Shown here: positions 23,137-31,233 of the stretch, in pieces
Layout: every line of letters begins with the position of its first letter
How positions within the stretch are numbered: position 1 is the first letter of the stretch
Source of the DNA: Lutacidiplasma sp049802875
GTDB lineage: Archaea; Thermoplasmatota; Thermoplasmata; Lutacidiplasmatales; UBA184
Reading direction: 5' to 3'
DNA: 64,000 bases
NCBI GenBank assembly: GCA_049802875.1
Contig: JBARNH010000040.1
Coordinates: 15,504-79,503 of the forward strand
Translations under genes and position numbers: made by a program
The notes under the pieces: model-generated
What the model was told of the DNA's origin: nothing
Database searches by the model: none
The model's input: only the letters and a program-made list of their open reading frames with translations

Positions 23137-25889
23137 CGCGCCTCGCCGACCTTCTCAGCCAAGGACAGTCGCCTTGGCTCGACTACATCCGGAGGAGCCT
23201 GCTCTCCAGCGGGGAGCTGAAGCGCATGGTGGAGGAGGACGGCATCACGGGCGTTACGATCAACCCGACGATCTTCGAGAAGGCGATCGCGGGCAGTCAC
23301 GATTACGACGACGCGCTCAAGTCGTTGCTGGAGCGAGAGCCCCACCTCGGCCCGGCAGAACTCTACGAACGGCTCGCGGTCCAGGACGTCACACTTGCCG
23401 CGGAGGTGCTCCGTCCGGTCTACGACCGGACGGAAGGGAAGGATGGGTTCGTCAGCCTCGAGGTCGCGCCCGGACTCGCGCACGACACCGCGGGCACGGT
23501 CGCGGAGGCGCGACGGCTGTGGGGCGAAGTCAATCGGCCGAACCTCCTCATCAAGGTCCCCGCGACACCGGAAGGGATACCGGCGATCGAGCAGCTGATC
23601 TCGGAAGGTATCAACGTCAACATCACGCTCATGTTCTCCCTGGCGCACTACGAAGCGGTCGCGCAGGCGTACCTTCGCGGGGTCGCGCGAGCTCGAGACC
23701 CGGCACACATCGCGTCCGTGGCCTCGATCTTTGTGAGCCGGATCGACTCTGCGGTCGACCGGCTCCTGGATTCCTCGGGCAGCCCGGACGCGGCCGCCTT
23801 GCGAGGCAAGGTCGCCCTGGCCAACTGCCGCGTCATCTACGCGCGCTTCCGGGAACTGTTCCACGGCACGACGTTCGCCGCGTCGGCCGCCCGAGGGGTC
23901 CGGCCCCAGCGGGTCCTTTGGGCGAGCACGAGCACCAAGGACCCTCACTACCGGGACACGATGTACGTGGAGGAGCTGGTCGGCCCTGAGACCGTCGACA
24001 CGATCCCGCCCGCGACGTTGACGGCGTTCGAGGACCACGGGGTGGTGCGCGGCGACACGGTCGCCGAGCATCTAACCGAGGCACGGGACGTACTCGCGCG
24101 GGCGGCGACCGCGGGGGTGGACCTCGCGAAGGTCACGGAGGCGCTCCAGATCGAGGGTGTCGCGCTCTTCAGCGCCTCCTATGCGACCCTCCTTGCATCC
24201 CTCGCGAGCAAGAAGGAGGCGCTGCTCGTCGGGACGGTCGACCCGCAGTCCTGGAGCCTCGGGGCCGACGCCGACCGGGTGGCCGGCCGCTTGGAGAGTT
24301 GGCAGACAGAGAAGGTCGCGGACCGATTCTGGAAGCGCGACCCGACCGTTTGGCCCGCCGCCGACCCCCGCGATGTCGCCGACCGGATGGGGTGGCTTCA
24401 GCTGCCCGAGATGATGCACGACCAACTCCCTCGCCTACTGGCGTTCGCCGAGGAGGTTCGTGCGGACGGGATCCGCCACGTGGTCGTTCTCGGTATGGGA
24501 GGCTCCAGTCTCGCGCCGGACGTCCTTCGGGGGATCTTCGGCAGTCGACCCGGTTTTCCCGAACTGATCGTATTGGACAGTACCCATCCCGACGCCGTCG
24601 CCGCGGTGGCCCGGCGCATCGACCCTCGCCATACCCTCTTCCTGGTCTCGAGTAAATCCGGGACCACGACCGAGCCCCTGTCGTTCCACCGGTACTTCTC
24701 GGAGCTCGTCCGCGCCGCGGGAGGCGTCCCCGGCCGTGCCTTCGCCGCCGTCACTGACCCGGGGACGCCGCTGCAGACCCTCGCCGAGGAACAGGGATTC
24801 CGGGCGATCTTCCTCGCGCTCCCGACCGTCGGCGGGCGGTACTCGGCCCTGACGATGTTCGGCCTCGTCCCCGCGGCCCTCATCGGGCTCGACCTTCGTA
24901 CGCTGCTCGACCGCGCGTGGACGATGGCCGAGGCGTGCGCCCCGTCGATCCCGGTGCGCGAGAACCCCGGCCTCTCCCTCGGCGCGGTGCTTGGCGAGTT
25001 GGCCACGCACGGCCGGGACAAGGTCACGCTCTACGCCGGCGCGCGACTCGCTCCGTTTCCGGTGTGGGTCGAGCAGTTGATCGCCGAGAGCACCGGCAAG
25101 ATCGGCAAGGGGATCGTCCCGGTGGTCGACGAGCCACCGGTCTCCTCCGACCATTATGGCTCGGACCGGCTCTTCGTGGAGATCCAGGAAGGGGCGGAGA
25201 TCGATGCTACGCTCGCAGCCCACGTCCAGCGGCTCGAGGCCGCCGGATTCCCGGTGGTACGCATCCGCGTCCCCGACCGGATCGACGTGGGGGAGGAGTT
25301 CTTCCGATGGGAGATGGCCGTGGCCGGAGCGGGAGCGATCGTCGGGATCAACCCGTACGACCAGCCGGATGTAGAGTTCGCGAAAGAGCTCGCGCGAAAG
25401 GCGATGTCACAGCCGTCCGGGGCCCCCGGGGATGCGGGCGTGGCGACGGTACGGGCGGATGACATCGCGCCGTTCTCCCGCGCCGTCCACGATTGGCTGG
25501 AGTCCTGCCGACCGGGTGACTACATCGCGATCCAGGCGTACCTCCCGCCGACCGACGGGACGTCGGCATCGCTCGAACTTGTCCGTCGACGACTCCTCGA
25601 ACGAAAGAACGTGGCGACTACGTTCGGCTACGGTCCGCGGTTCCTCCACTCCACGGGGCAGTTGCACAAAGGAGGGCCGAACATCGGACTCTTCCTGCAG
25701 CTCGTGGACACTCCCACGCGCGACCTCCCGGTCCCGGGGGCGGGCTACACGTTCGGCCAACTCATCCACGCCCAGGCCGTCGGGGATTACCAGGCGCTTA
25801 CGCAGAAGCAGCGACGAGTGTTGAGAGTGGACCTCGGCGGAGACATCGAGGGCGGTCTTCGACGCCTGACCGAGGCTTTGGATGGCTAA
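23133..25889 (+). CDS. Bifunctional transaldolase / glucose-6-phosphate isomerase
   Basis: A 918-residue fusion. The first 365 or so residues are transaldolase: GITGVTINPTIFEKAI at the N-terminus, NLLIKVPATPEGIPAI with the Schiff-base lysine, and WASTSTKDPHYRDTMYVEEL. The remainder is phosphoglucose isomerase: VLGMGGSSLAPDVLRGIFG, LVSSKSGTTTEPLSF and ESTGKIGKGIVPV. It links fructose-6-phosphate and glucose-6-phosphate pools to sedoheptulose chemistry. The same fusion is known in some bacteria. GTG 23133 overlaps the tkt stop (GTGA) and the TAA overlaps the HAD gene's ATG by 8 bp. Confidence 0.95.
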   Translation: MTRLADLLSQGQSPWLDYIRRSLLSSGELKRMVEEDGITGVTINPTIFEKAIAGSHDYDDALKSLLEREPHLGPAELYERLAVQDVTLAAEVLRPVYDRTEGKDGFVSLEVAPGLAHDTAGTVAEARRLWGEVNRPNLLIKVPATPEGIPAIEQLISEGINVNITLMFSLAHYEAVAQAYLRGVARARDPAHIASVASIFVSRIDSAVDRLLDSSGSPDAAALRGKVALANCRVIYARFRELFHGTTFAASAARGVRPQRVLWASTSTKDPHYRDTMYVEELVGPETVDTIPPATLTAFEDHGVVRGDTVAEHLTEARDVLARAATAGVDLAKVTEALQIEGVALFSASYATLLASLASKKEALLVGTVDPQSWSLGADADRVAGRLESWQTEKVADRFWKRDPTVWPAADPRDVADRMGWLQLPEMMHDQLPRLLAFAEEVRADGIRHVVVLGMGGSSLAPDVLRGIFGSRPGFPELIVLDSTHPDAVAAVARRIDPRHTLFLVSSKSGTTTEPLSFHRYFSELVRAAGGVPGRAFAAVTDPGTPLQTLAEEQGFRAIFLALPTVGGRYSALTMFGLVPAALIGLDLRTLLDRAWTMAEACAPSIPVRENPGLSLGAVLGELATHGRDKVTLYAGARLAPFPVWVEQLIAESTGKIGKGIVPVVDEPPVSSDHYGSDRLFVEIQEGAEIDATLAAHVQRLEAAGFPVVRIRVPDRIDVGEEFFRWEMAVAGAGAIVGINPYDQPDVEFAKELARKAMSQPSGAPGDAGVATVRADDIAPFSRAVHDWLESCRPGDYIAIQAYLPPTDGTSASLELVRRRLLERKNVATTFGYGPRFLHSTGQLHKGGPNIGLFLQLVDTPTRDLPVPGAGYTFGQLIHAQAVGDYQALTQKQRRVLRVDLGGDIEGGLRRLTEALDG

Positions 25890-26496
25890 GCTGTCGCTCC
25901 TGCTATGGGACGTGGGAGGGGTGCTCCTCTCCAACGCCTGGGACCACGCCGGCCGCGCCGCGGCGGCGGAGCACTTTGGCATCGATGCGGAGGATTTTGA
26001 GCGCCGTCACGAGCAGGTCGACGCCGCGTTCGAGACCGACCGGATCGACGGGGATGCGTATCTCGCGGCGACGGTCTTCCACGTTCCCCGCTCGTTCACT
26101 CCGGAGGCGTTCCGCGAATTCATGCGCGCCCGGTCGACCGGGAACGCGCCGGCGCTCGCGGCGGCCCGGACGCTGCGGGAGCAGGGTCAGTACGTGATGG
26201 CGGCGCTCAATAATGAGTCGCGAGAGCTCAACGAGCACCGGATCCGCACGTTCCATCTGACCGACGTCTTCGACGTGTTCTTCAGCTCCTGCTATACGGG
26301 GTACCGGAAACCGGACCCCGAGGCGTACCGGTTCGCGCTGCGGTTCACGCAGCGCCAACCGGCGGAGAGCCTGTTCCTGGACGATCGCCCCGAGAACATC
26401 GAGGCCGCCGCCCGTCTCGGCCTCCGGACCCTGAGGGTACAGGATCCGGGCCGACTTCGGGAGGAGCTGGCCCTCGCGGGCGTCGCGGCGGGATAA
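25882..26496 (+). CDS. HAD-superfamily phosphatase (YihX-like)
   Basis: A 204-residue HAD-IA hydrolase. Motif I is LLLWDVGGVLLSN, where the second Asp of DxDxT/V is Gly, as in the FDxGGV class that includes the alpha-glucose-1-phosphatase YihX. Motif II is NNES, motif III is the Lys in YTGYRKPDPEAYRFAL and motif IV is LFLDDRPENIEAA. A cap region lies between residues 15 and 90. Its place between the isomerase fusion and gnd, with an 8-bp overlap upstream, suggests a sugar-phosphate substrate. The specific substrate is unknown. Confidence 0.82.
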   Translation: MAKLSLLLWDVGGVLLSNAWDHAGRAAAAEHFGIDAEDFERRHEQVDAAFETDRIDGDAYLAATVFHVPRSFTPEAFREFMRARSTGNAPALAAARTLREQGQYVMAALNNESRELNEHRIRTFHLTDVFDVFFSSCYTGYRKPDPEAYRFALRFTQRQPAESLFLDDRPENIEAAARLGLRTLRVQDPGRLREELALAGVAAG

Positions 26497-26500
26497 AAGC

Positions 26501-26507
26501 AAGGAGA
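26501..26507 (+). promoter_or_regulatory. Shine-Dalgarno site of gnd
   Basis: AAGGAGA seven bases before the ATG at 26514. It is one of the few clear ribosome binding sites in the window, as expected for a gene inside an operon that cannot be leaderless. Confidence 0.65.
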
Positions 26508-26513
26508 ACTACG

Positions 26514-27422
26514 ATGGAGCTGGGAATGGTCGGACTGGGAAAGATGGGCGCCAATATGACCGTACGACTCGTGCAGGGCGGCCACCGGGTCGTGGGGTTT
26601 GCGCGTCAGAAGCCGGTGGTGGACGCCGTAGTGAAGGAAGGGGCGGTCGGGTCGAGTTCGCTCTCCGATATGGTCCGCCAACTGACGCCCCCGCGCGTCG
26701 TGTGGCTGATGATCCCTTCGGGGGCGCCGGTCGACCAGACGCTCGAGCAGCTCCATCCCCTCCTCGCCCCCGGCGACCTCGTCGTGGACGGAGGGAACTC
26801 CTACTACCGGGACACCCTCCGCCGCGCGGCGCTCGTCACGGGCTGGGGCTTCCACTTCGTCGACGTCGGCACGAGCGGGGGGATCTGGGGCCTCAAGGAA
26901 GGATACTCGATGATGGTCGGGGGGACGGACGCCGACGTCGAGCGGATCCGCCCGATCCTCGAGACGCTCGCGCCGGGGGCGAAGCAGGGCTGGGGCCACA
27001 TGGGCCCGGTCGGTTCCGGTCACTTCGTCAAGATGGTCCACAACGGCATCGAGTACGGCATGATGCAGGCGTACGCGGAGGGGTTCGCGGTCCTTCAGGG
27101 GAAGACCGACTTTGCACTGGACCTCCACCAGGTCGCGGAGGTCTGGCGCTACGGCAGCGTCATTCGATCCTGGCTGCTCGAACTGACCGAAGACGCCCTG
27201 GCCGAGAACCCGACCCTCGCGGGCATCGAGCCGTGGGTCGCCGACTCGGGCGAGGGTCGCTGGACGGTCACCGAGGCGATGGACCTCAACATACCGGCCC
27301 CGGTGATTACGCTCGCCCTCCAGCAGCGGCTGCGGTCTCGGGAGGCGGACCCGTTCACCGAACGGCTGCTCTCCATGATGCGCAACAAGTTCGGCGGCCA
27401 CGACGTGAAGCGGGAGAGCTAG
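26514..27422 (+). CDS. gnd: 6-phosphogluconate dehydrogenase, decarboxylating (short GndA/YqeC type)
   Basis: Oxidises 6-phosphogluconate to ribulose-5-phosphate with CO2 release and NAD(P)H formation. The 302-residue protein is the short form found in many bacteria. It has the Rossmann motif MVGLGKMGANM, a DGGNSYYRDT block, the substrate motif VDVGTSGGIWGLKEGY and the catalytic-lysine segment GSGHFVKMVHNGIEYG. The C-terminus ends in LSMMRNKFGGH, characteristic of this type. After the GxGxxG the residues are FARQKP, with Arg near the adenine-ribose site, compatible with NADP. The zwf ATG follows two bases after its stop. Confidence 0.95.
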   Translation: MELGMVGLGKMGANMTVRLVQGGHRVVGFARQKPVVDAVVKEGAVGSSSLSDMVRQLTPPRVVWLMIPSGAPVDQTLEQLHPLLAPGDLVVDGGNSYYRDTLRRAALVTGWGFHFVDVGTSGGIWGLKEGYSMMVGGTDADVERIRPILETLAPGAKQGWGHMGPVGSGHFVKMVHNGIEYGMMQAYAEGFAVLQGKTDFALDLHQVAEVWRYGSVIRSWLLELTEDALAENPTLAGIEPWVADSGEGRWTVTEAMDLNIPAPVITLALQQRLRSREADPFTERLLSMMRNKFGGHDVKRES

Positions 27423-27424
27423 GC

Positions 27425-28882
27425 ATGGGACGCCCCGGTCCTGAGCGGCACCTGTTCGTCGTGTTCGGTGCCACCGGGGACCTGATGCAGCGGAAGCTTT
27501 TGCCCGTCCTGTTCCGGTTAGCCACCGGCGGAAAGCTTCCCGAAGGGAGCGTCGTGCTCGGGGTCGCTCGCCGTCCGATGGACGACGCCGCGTTCCGCAC
27601 GTTGGCGGGGACGTCGCTTCGAGAGGGAGAAGGCGTGGCGGCCGCTTCCGTCACCACCTTCTGCGACGGGACCCTCTTCTACCAGACAGTCCCGGACGAG
27701 GGTCCCGCGAGCTTCGGCGCGCTTCGGCAGCGCATCGAGGAGTTGGAACGCGACCACGGCCTCGCGGGGAATCGGATCTTCTACCTCGCCCTACCGCTCG
27801 AGGCGTTCGCCCCGACGCTGAGCGGACTCGGCGAGGCGGGACTGAACAAGAGCGCCGGTTGGACGCGCGTCGTGATCGAGAAGCCGTTCGGCCGAGACCT
27901 CGAGTCCGCCGAGGAGCTGAATCGGATCGTGCACCAGTACTTCGAGGAACGGCAGGTCTACCGGATCGACCATTACCTCGGCAAGGAGACCGTGCAGAAC
28001 CTGTTGGTCTTCCGTTTTGCGAACATGTTCATTGAGTCGCTGTGGAGCCGCGAGCGGATCGACCACGTGACGATCACGGTCGCGGAGTCGCTCGGGCTGG
28101 AGGGTCGGGCGCGGTACTACGAAACCTCGGGCGCGCTCCGCGACATGATCCAGAACCACGTGACCCAGATCCTGACGCTGATCGCCATGGAACCTCCCGC
28201 AACACGCGACGAGGACTCGATCCGGAACGAGAAGGTCAAGGTGCTGCAGAGCATCGTCCGTTTCGGGCCGGGGGACGTCGTCCGTGGCCAGTACACCGCC
28301 GGGAGCATCCAGGGAGCCTCGGTCCCGGGGTACCGTCAGGAACCCGGCGTCGCCCCGCAGTCCGACACCGAGACGTACGTCGCGCTCCGGCTGAAGATTG
28401 CGAACTGGCGCTGGCAGGACGTGCCGTTCTTCGTTCGAACGGGGAAACGTCTCCCGGCGAAGTCGAGCTGGGTCGTGCTGACCTTCAAGGCCCCGCCGGT
28501 GACGTTCTTTCAGACCGCGGAGGAGTACGATTCGAACCCGGACCGGATCTCGATCCTGATCCAGCCCGACGAAGGGTTCGAGCTCGCGTTCGAGGTGAAG
28601 GTACCCGGGCGGGAGATGCGGGTGCAGACCCACCGGATGAAGTTCAACTACGCCGAGGTGTTCGGCCAGCTCCCGGACGGGTACGAGACGCTCCTGATCG
28701 ACGTGATACTCGGAGACCCCACGCTGTTCGTCCGCGCCGACGAGGTCGAGGAGTCGTGGCGGCTGTACGAACCGCTGCTCCGTTCCCCCCCTCCGCTGAC
28801 GTTCTACCCCGCGGGCTCGTGGGGACCGACCGAGGCTCAGACTCTCGTCCAAGGGTGGGGGCATCGTTGGTACTACGGGTAG
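27425..28882 (+). CDS. zwf: Glucose-6-phosphate 1-dehydrogenase
   Basis: First enzyme of the oxidative pentose phosphate pathway, forming 6-phosphogluconolactone and NADPH. The 485-residue protein starts with the coenzyme motif FGATGDLMQRKLLPVLF and contains VIEKPFGRDLESA and the active-site signature RIDHYLGKETVQN. These match the classical bacterial and eukaryotic family, not the unrelated haloarchaeal enzyme. The C-terminal domain ends in YPAGSWGPTEAQTL. ATG 27425 directly follows gnd. Its stop lies inside the start region of pgl, so translation is coupled. Confidence 0.96.
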   Translation: MGRPGPERHLFVVFGATGDLMQRKLLPVLFRLATGGKLPEGSVVLGVARRPMDDAAFRTLAGTSLREGEGVAAASVTTFCDGTLFYQTVPDEGPASFGALRQRIEELERDHGLAGNRIFYLALPLEAFAPTLSGLGEAGLNKSAGWTRVVIEKPFGRDLESAEELNRIVHQYFEERQVYRIDHYLGKETVQNLLVFRFANMFIESLWSRERIDHVTITVAESLGLEGRARYYETSGALRDMIQNHVTQILTLIAMEPPATRDEDSIRNEKVKVLQSIVRFGPGDVVRGQYTAGSIQGASVPGYRQEPGVAPQSDTETYVALRLKIANWRWQDVPFFVRTGKRLPAKSSWVVLTFKAPPVTFFQTAEEYDSNPDRISILIQPDEGFELAFEVKVPGREMRVQTHRMKFNYAEVFGQLPDGYETLLIDVILGDPTLFVRADEVEESWRLYEPLLRSPPPLTFYPAGSWGPTEAQTLVQGWGHRWYYG

Positions 28883-29622
28883 CCCGAACGGTCCGGATCT
28901 TTCGCGATCTCGACGCTGCCAGCGCCGCGCTCGCTCGCCGAATCGCCGCCGCGGCGGGGGAGGCCGTTCGCGCGCGGGGAAGGTTCTCCCTCGTGATGTC
29001 GGGCGGGCGTACGCCCCTCGGGTTGTTTCGGCGGTGGGGGGAGGCGGAGGGGCGGCGCCTCCCGTGGGCGAAGACGGACGTGTACTTCGCCGACGAACGC
29101 TGCGTTCCGCCGGACCACCCCGACAGTAATTTCGGGGTCGCCTGGACGACCTTCCTCTCCCGCGTCCCGATCGCGCGTCGACGCATCCACCGAATGCGGG
29201 GCGAACTTCGACCGCCCTCCCAAGCGGCGGCGCGGTACGCTCGCGAGATCGGCCCGCTCCCGGGGTCCCCTCGATTCGACCTGGTCCTTCTCGGGATCGG
29301 GCCCGACGGTCACACCGCGTCGTTGTTCCCTGGCCGTCGCGCGGTCCGAGAGATGCGGCGCACGGTCGTCGCCGTGCCTCGGGCGGGCCAGCCGCCCTAC
29401 GTCGCCCGGCTCACGTTGACGCCCCCGGCCCTCTCCTCGGCCCGGGACGTCTTCTTCCTCGTGGCGGGCCCCGACAAGGCCGCTCCGCTCTCGCGCATCT
29501 TCCGGTCCGGTCCGCGCGGGGACCCGCGGGTCCCCGCCAGTCGGGTACTGCCCGCGAAGCCCGCCGAATGGTTCGTCGACCGGGCGGCCGCGGAACGACT
29601 ACCGTCGACGAGCCGTGGCTGA
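28867..29622 (+). CDS. pgl: 6-phosphogluconolactonase
   Basis: Hydrolyses 6-phosphogluconolactone to 6-phosphogluconate, linking zwf and gnd. The 251-residue protein belongs to the NagB-like Pgl/DevB family, seen in SLVMSGGRTPLGLFR, VYFADERCVPPDHPDSN and LVLLGIGPDGHTASLFPG. The start is not an ATG: TTG 28867 (MVLRVARTVRIF) is chosen, giving a 16-bp overlap with zwf, with GTG 28855 four residues upstream as an alternative. A G-rich stretch precedes both. The last 24 bp overlap the end of the convergent glucokinase gene. Confidence 0.93.
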   Translation: MVLRVARTVRIFRDLDAASAALARRIAAAAGEAVRARGRFSLVMSGGRTPLGLFRRWGEAEGRRLPWAKTDVYFADERCVPPDHPDSNFGVAWTTFLSRVPIARRRIHRMRGELRPPSQAAARYAREIGPLPGSPRFDLVLLGIGPDGHTASLFPGRRAVREMRRTVVAVPRAGQPPYVARLTLTPPALSSARDVFFLVAGPDKAAPLSRIFRSGPRGDPRVPASRVLPAKPAEWFVDRAAAERLPSTSRG

Positions 29623-30345
29623 CCCGCGCTGGGGGGGCATCGTGCGCGTCGAGGAGGGCGCGGACCGGAGGTCGGACCAGAGACGGATCCCGCCGACGAT
29701 CGCGTTGCGGTTATCGCCGCGCTCGGCGTGCGGCGGGAGCGATTTCAGTTTCCGAGTATTTCCTCCGCCCAGCACAACGTAGTCGGGCTCGAGCGCGTCC
29801 GAGAGGGACTTCACCACCGCGAACACTTCCTTCTGCCACTTCTTCCTCCCGAGTCGGAGGAGGCCGGCTTCGCCCACGAAGTCCTCGTAGGTCCTCCCCT
29901 TCTTGTACTGAAGATGGGCGAGCTCCATCGGCTCGAGCTGGCCGTCCACGATCATCGCCGTCCCCAGCCCGGTGCCGAGGCCGAGAAACAGCATCCGCCC
30001 GCCGCTGTAACTCCCGAGCGCTTGCATCGCGGCGTCGTTGATGATGCGCGTCGGACGCCCGAGCGCCTTCTCGAAGTCAAATCCGACCCAGCCGCTCCCG
30101 AGGTTCGGAGGTTCCCGGACGATCCGACCGTGGACCACCAACCCCGGGTAACCGATCGCCACGGCGTCGTACCGCTCGCCCGCGAGCTTCTTCTCGAGTT
30201 TTTTCATCATCTTCTCGGGGCCGAAAGTAGGTCCCGTCGGGATCCGTATTTCGTTCGGCCCGTCCGAAAAGGCGGCCTTGACGTGACTCCCTCCGATATC
30301 GAGGACGAGGATCCGGCTCCGCTTCGGGCGACCTGCGCGCTTCAC
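29599..30345 (-). CDS. ROK-family kinase, probable polyphosphate glucokinase
   Basis: A 248-residue sugar kinase of the ROK/actin-like ATPase fold. It shows the phosphate-1 motif LVLDIGGSHVKAAF, the catalytic-Asp block RIINDAAMQALG and phosphate-2 motif LFLGLGTGLGTAMIVDG, then EPMELAHL, a pattern close to bacterial polyphosphate glucokinases. The CxCGxxGC zinc motif of ordinary ROK glucokinases is absent, which also favours PpgK. It would supply glucose-6-phosphate to Zwf. The GTG start at 30345 has CTTATTC about 29 bp upstream. The donor (ATP or polyphosphate) cannot be proven by eye. Confidence 0.75.
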   Translation of the reverse strand: MKRAGRPKRSRILVLDIGGSHVKAAFSDGPNEIRIPTGPTFGPEKMMKKLEKKLAGERYDAVAIGYPGLVVHGRIVREPPNLGSGWVGFDFEKALGRPTRIINDAAMQALGSYSGGRMLFLGLGTGLGTAMIVDGQLEPMELAHLQYKKGRTYEDFVGEAGLLRLGRKKWQKEVFAVVKSLSDALEPDYVVLGGGNTRKLKSLPPHAERGDNRNAIVGGIRLWSDLRSAPSSTRTMPPQRGSATARRR

Positions 30346-30450
30346 GGAGAGCGGCCAACCCCTCGACCCGAATAAGACCCCGGGACACCCACCGTCGGTG
30401 AAACGTCCAACCCGCGCCGGGCGACGCGTCCGAGCAGCGCACTCCTCGGA

Positions 30451-31095
30451 CTACGAGAGTAACTTGAACGCTACGTTGAAGTTGCCGACCTTCGACGCGA
30501 CCCGTACCCAGAGCGGAACGAGCGCCTCCAACCAGCGAGCGCCATCGATCCCCCCGATGTCAATGATCTCCGTCCAACCGAACTCGCGGAGGATCGCGGT
30601 CACCTGGGACTTCGCGCCGTCATCGTTCCCGGCGATGATCATCGTCGGGACCATCCCCCGGACGGTCGGTCGGACCATCACCGAGTTCGGCACGATGTTG
30701 AAGCACTTCACCACCCGGGAGCGTGGGAGCTTCTTCTGATGCCGTTCCCCGAGGGAATCGGTCAGCCCCACGAACAGGGTGGGCGGCATTCCGTGGGAAA
30801 GGTCGAGCGCATTGGTTACGTCGATGACCAGCTTTCCGTCGAACTCCGCGGGGCCGGCCAGGTCGATGACCTGGTCGGCCGCCTCCCCCAGGCAGCACAG
30901 CACGAGGACCTCGCCGTGCCGCGCGGCTTCGGCGAACGTCCCGGTCGAAGCGTTGCCCCCGGTGCCTTGGGCCCATTGAACGAGCTCGGGCTTCCCGGGG
31001 GTCCGTGACCCCAGCTTGACTTTGTGGCCATGTTCGGCGAAGCCCTTACCCAGGGTTCGCCCGACCTCTCCGCTTCCGAGGATGCCGACGCGCAT
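30451..31095 (-). CDS. F420-dependent NADP oxidoreductase-like protein
   Basis: A 214-residue Rossmann protein of the NADP oxidoreductase, coenzyme F420-dependent family. The N-terminus MRVGILGSGEVGRTLGKGF is a dinucleotide-binding motif, and LGSRTPGK just after the second strand places an Arg where the 2'-phosphate of NADPH binds. A conserved VVKCFNIVPNSVMVRP segment corresponds to the KAFN block of F420:NADPH oxidoreductases. It may exchange electrons between NADPH and F420, but relatives include other reductases. CACTTATCG about 29 bp upstream supports the ATG. Confidence 0.7.
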   Translation of the reverse strand: MRVGILGSGEVGRTLGKGFAEHGHKVKLGSRTPGKPELVQWAQGTGGNASTGTFAEAARHGEVLVLCCLGEAADQVIDLAGPAEFDGKLVIDVTNALDLSHGMPPTLFVGLTDSLGERHQKKLPRSRVVKCFNIVPNSVMVRPTVRGMVPTMIIAGNDDGAKSQVTAILREFGWTEIIDIGGIDGARWLEALVPLWVRVASKVGNFNVAFKLLS

Positions 31096-31118
31096 CTAGG
31101 GCCGGAACCTTCGCTCGT

Positions 31119-31128
31119 CGATAAGTGT
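31119..31128 (-). promoter_or_regulatory. TATA-like box of the F420/NADP reductase-like gene
   Basis: ACACTTATCG on the minus strand, centred about 28 bp before the ATG at 31095, consistent with a leaderless transcript. Confidence 0.5.
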
Positions 31129-31233
31129 TTTCGTTAACAAAGGGCGCCGCGGCGGCGTCGAACGAACGCGCGATGAGCCTCCCTCGTGAGTTCCAACTTT
31201 ATCTACCGGGACGTTTGCACTGGCCGAGCGCTC

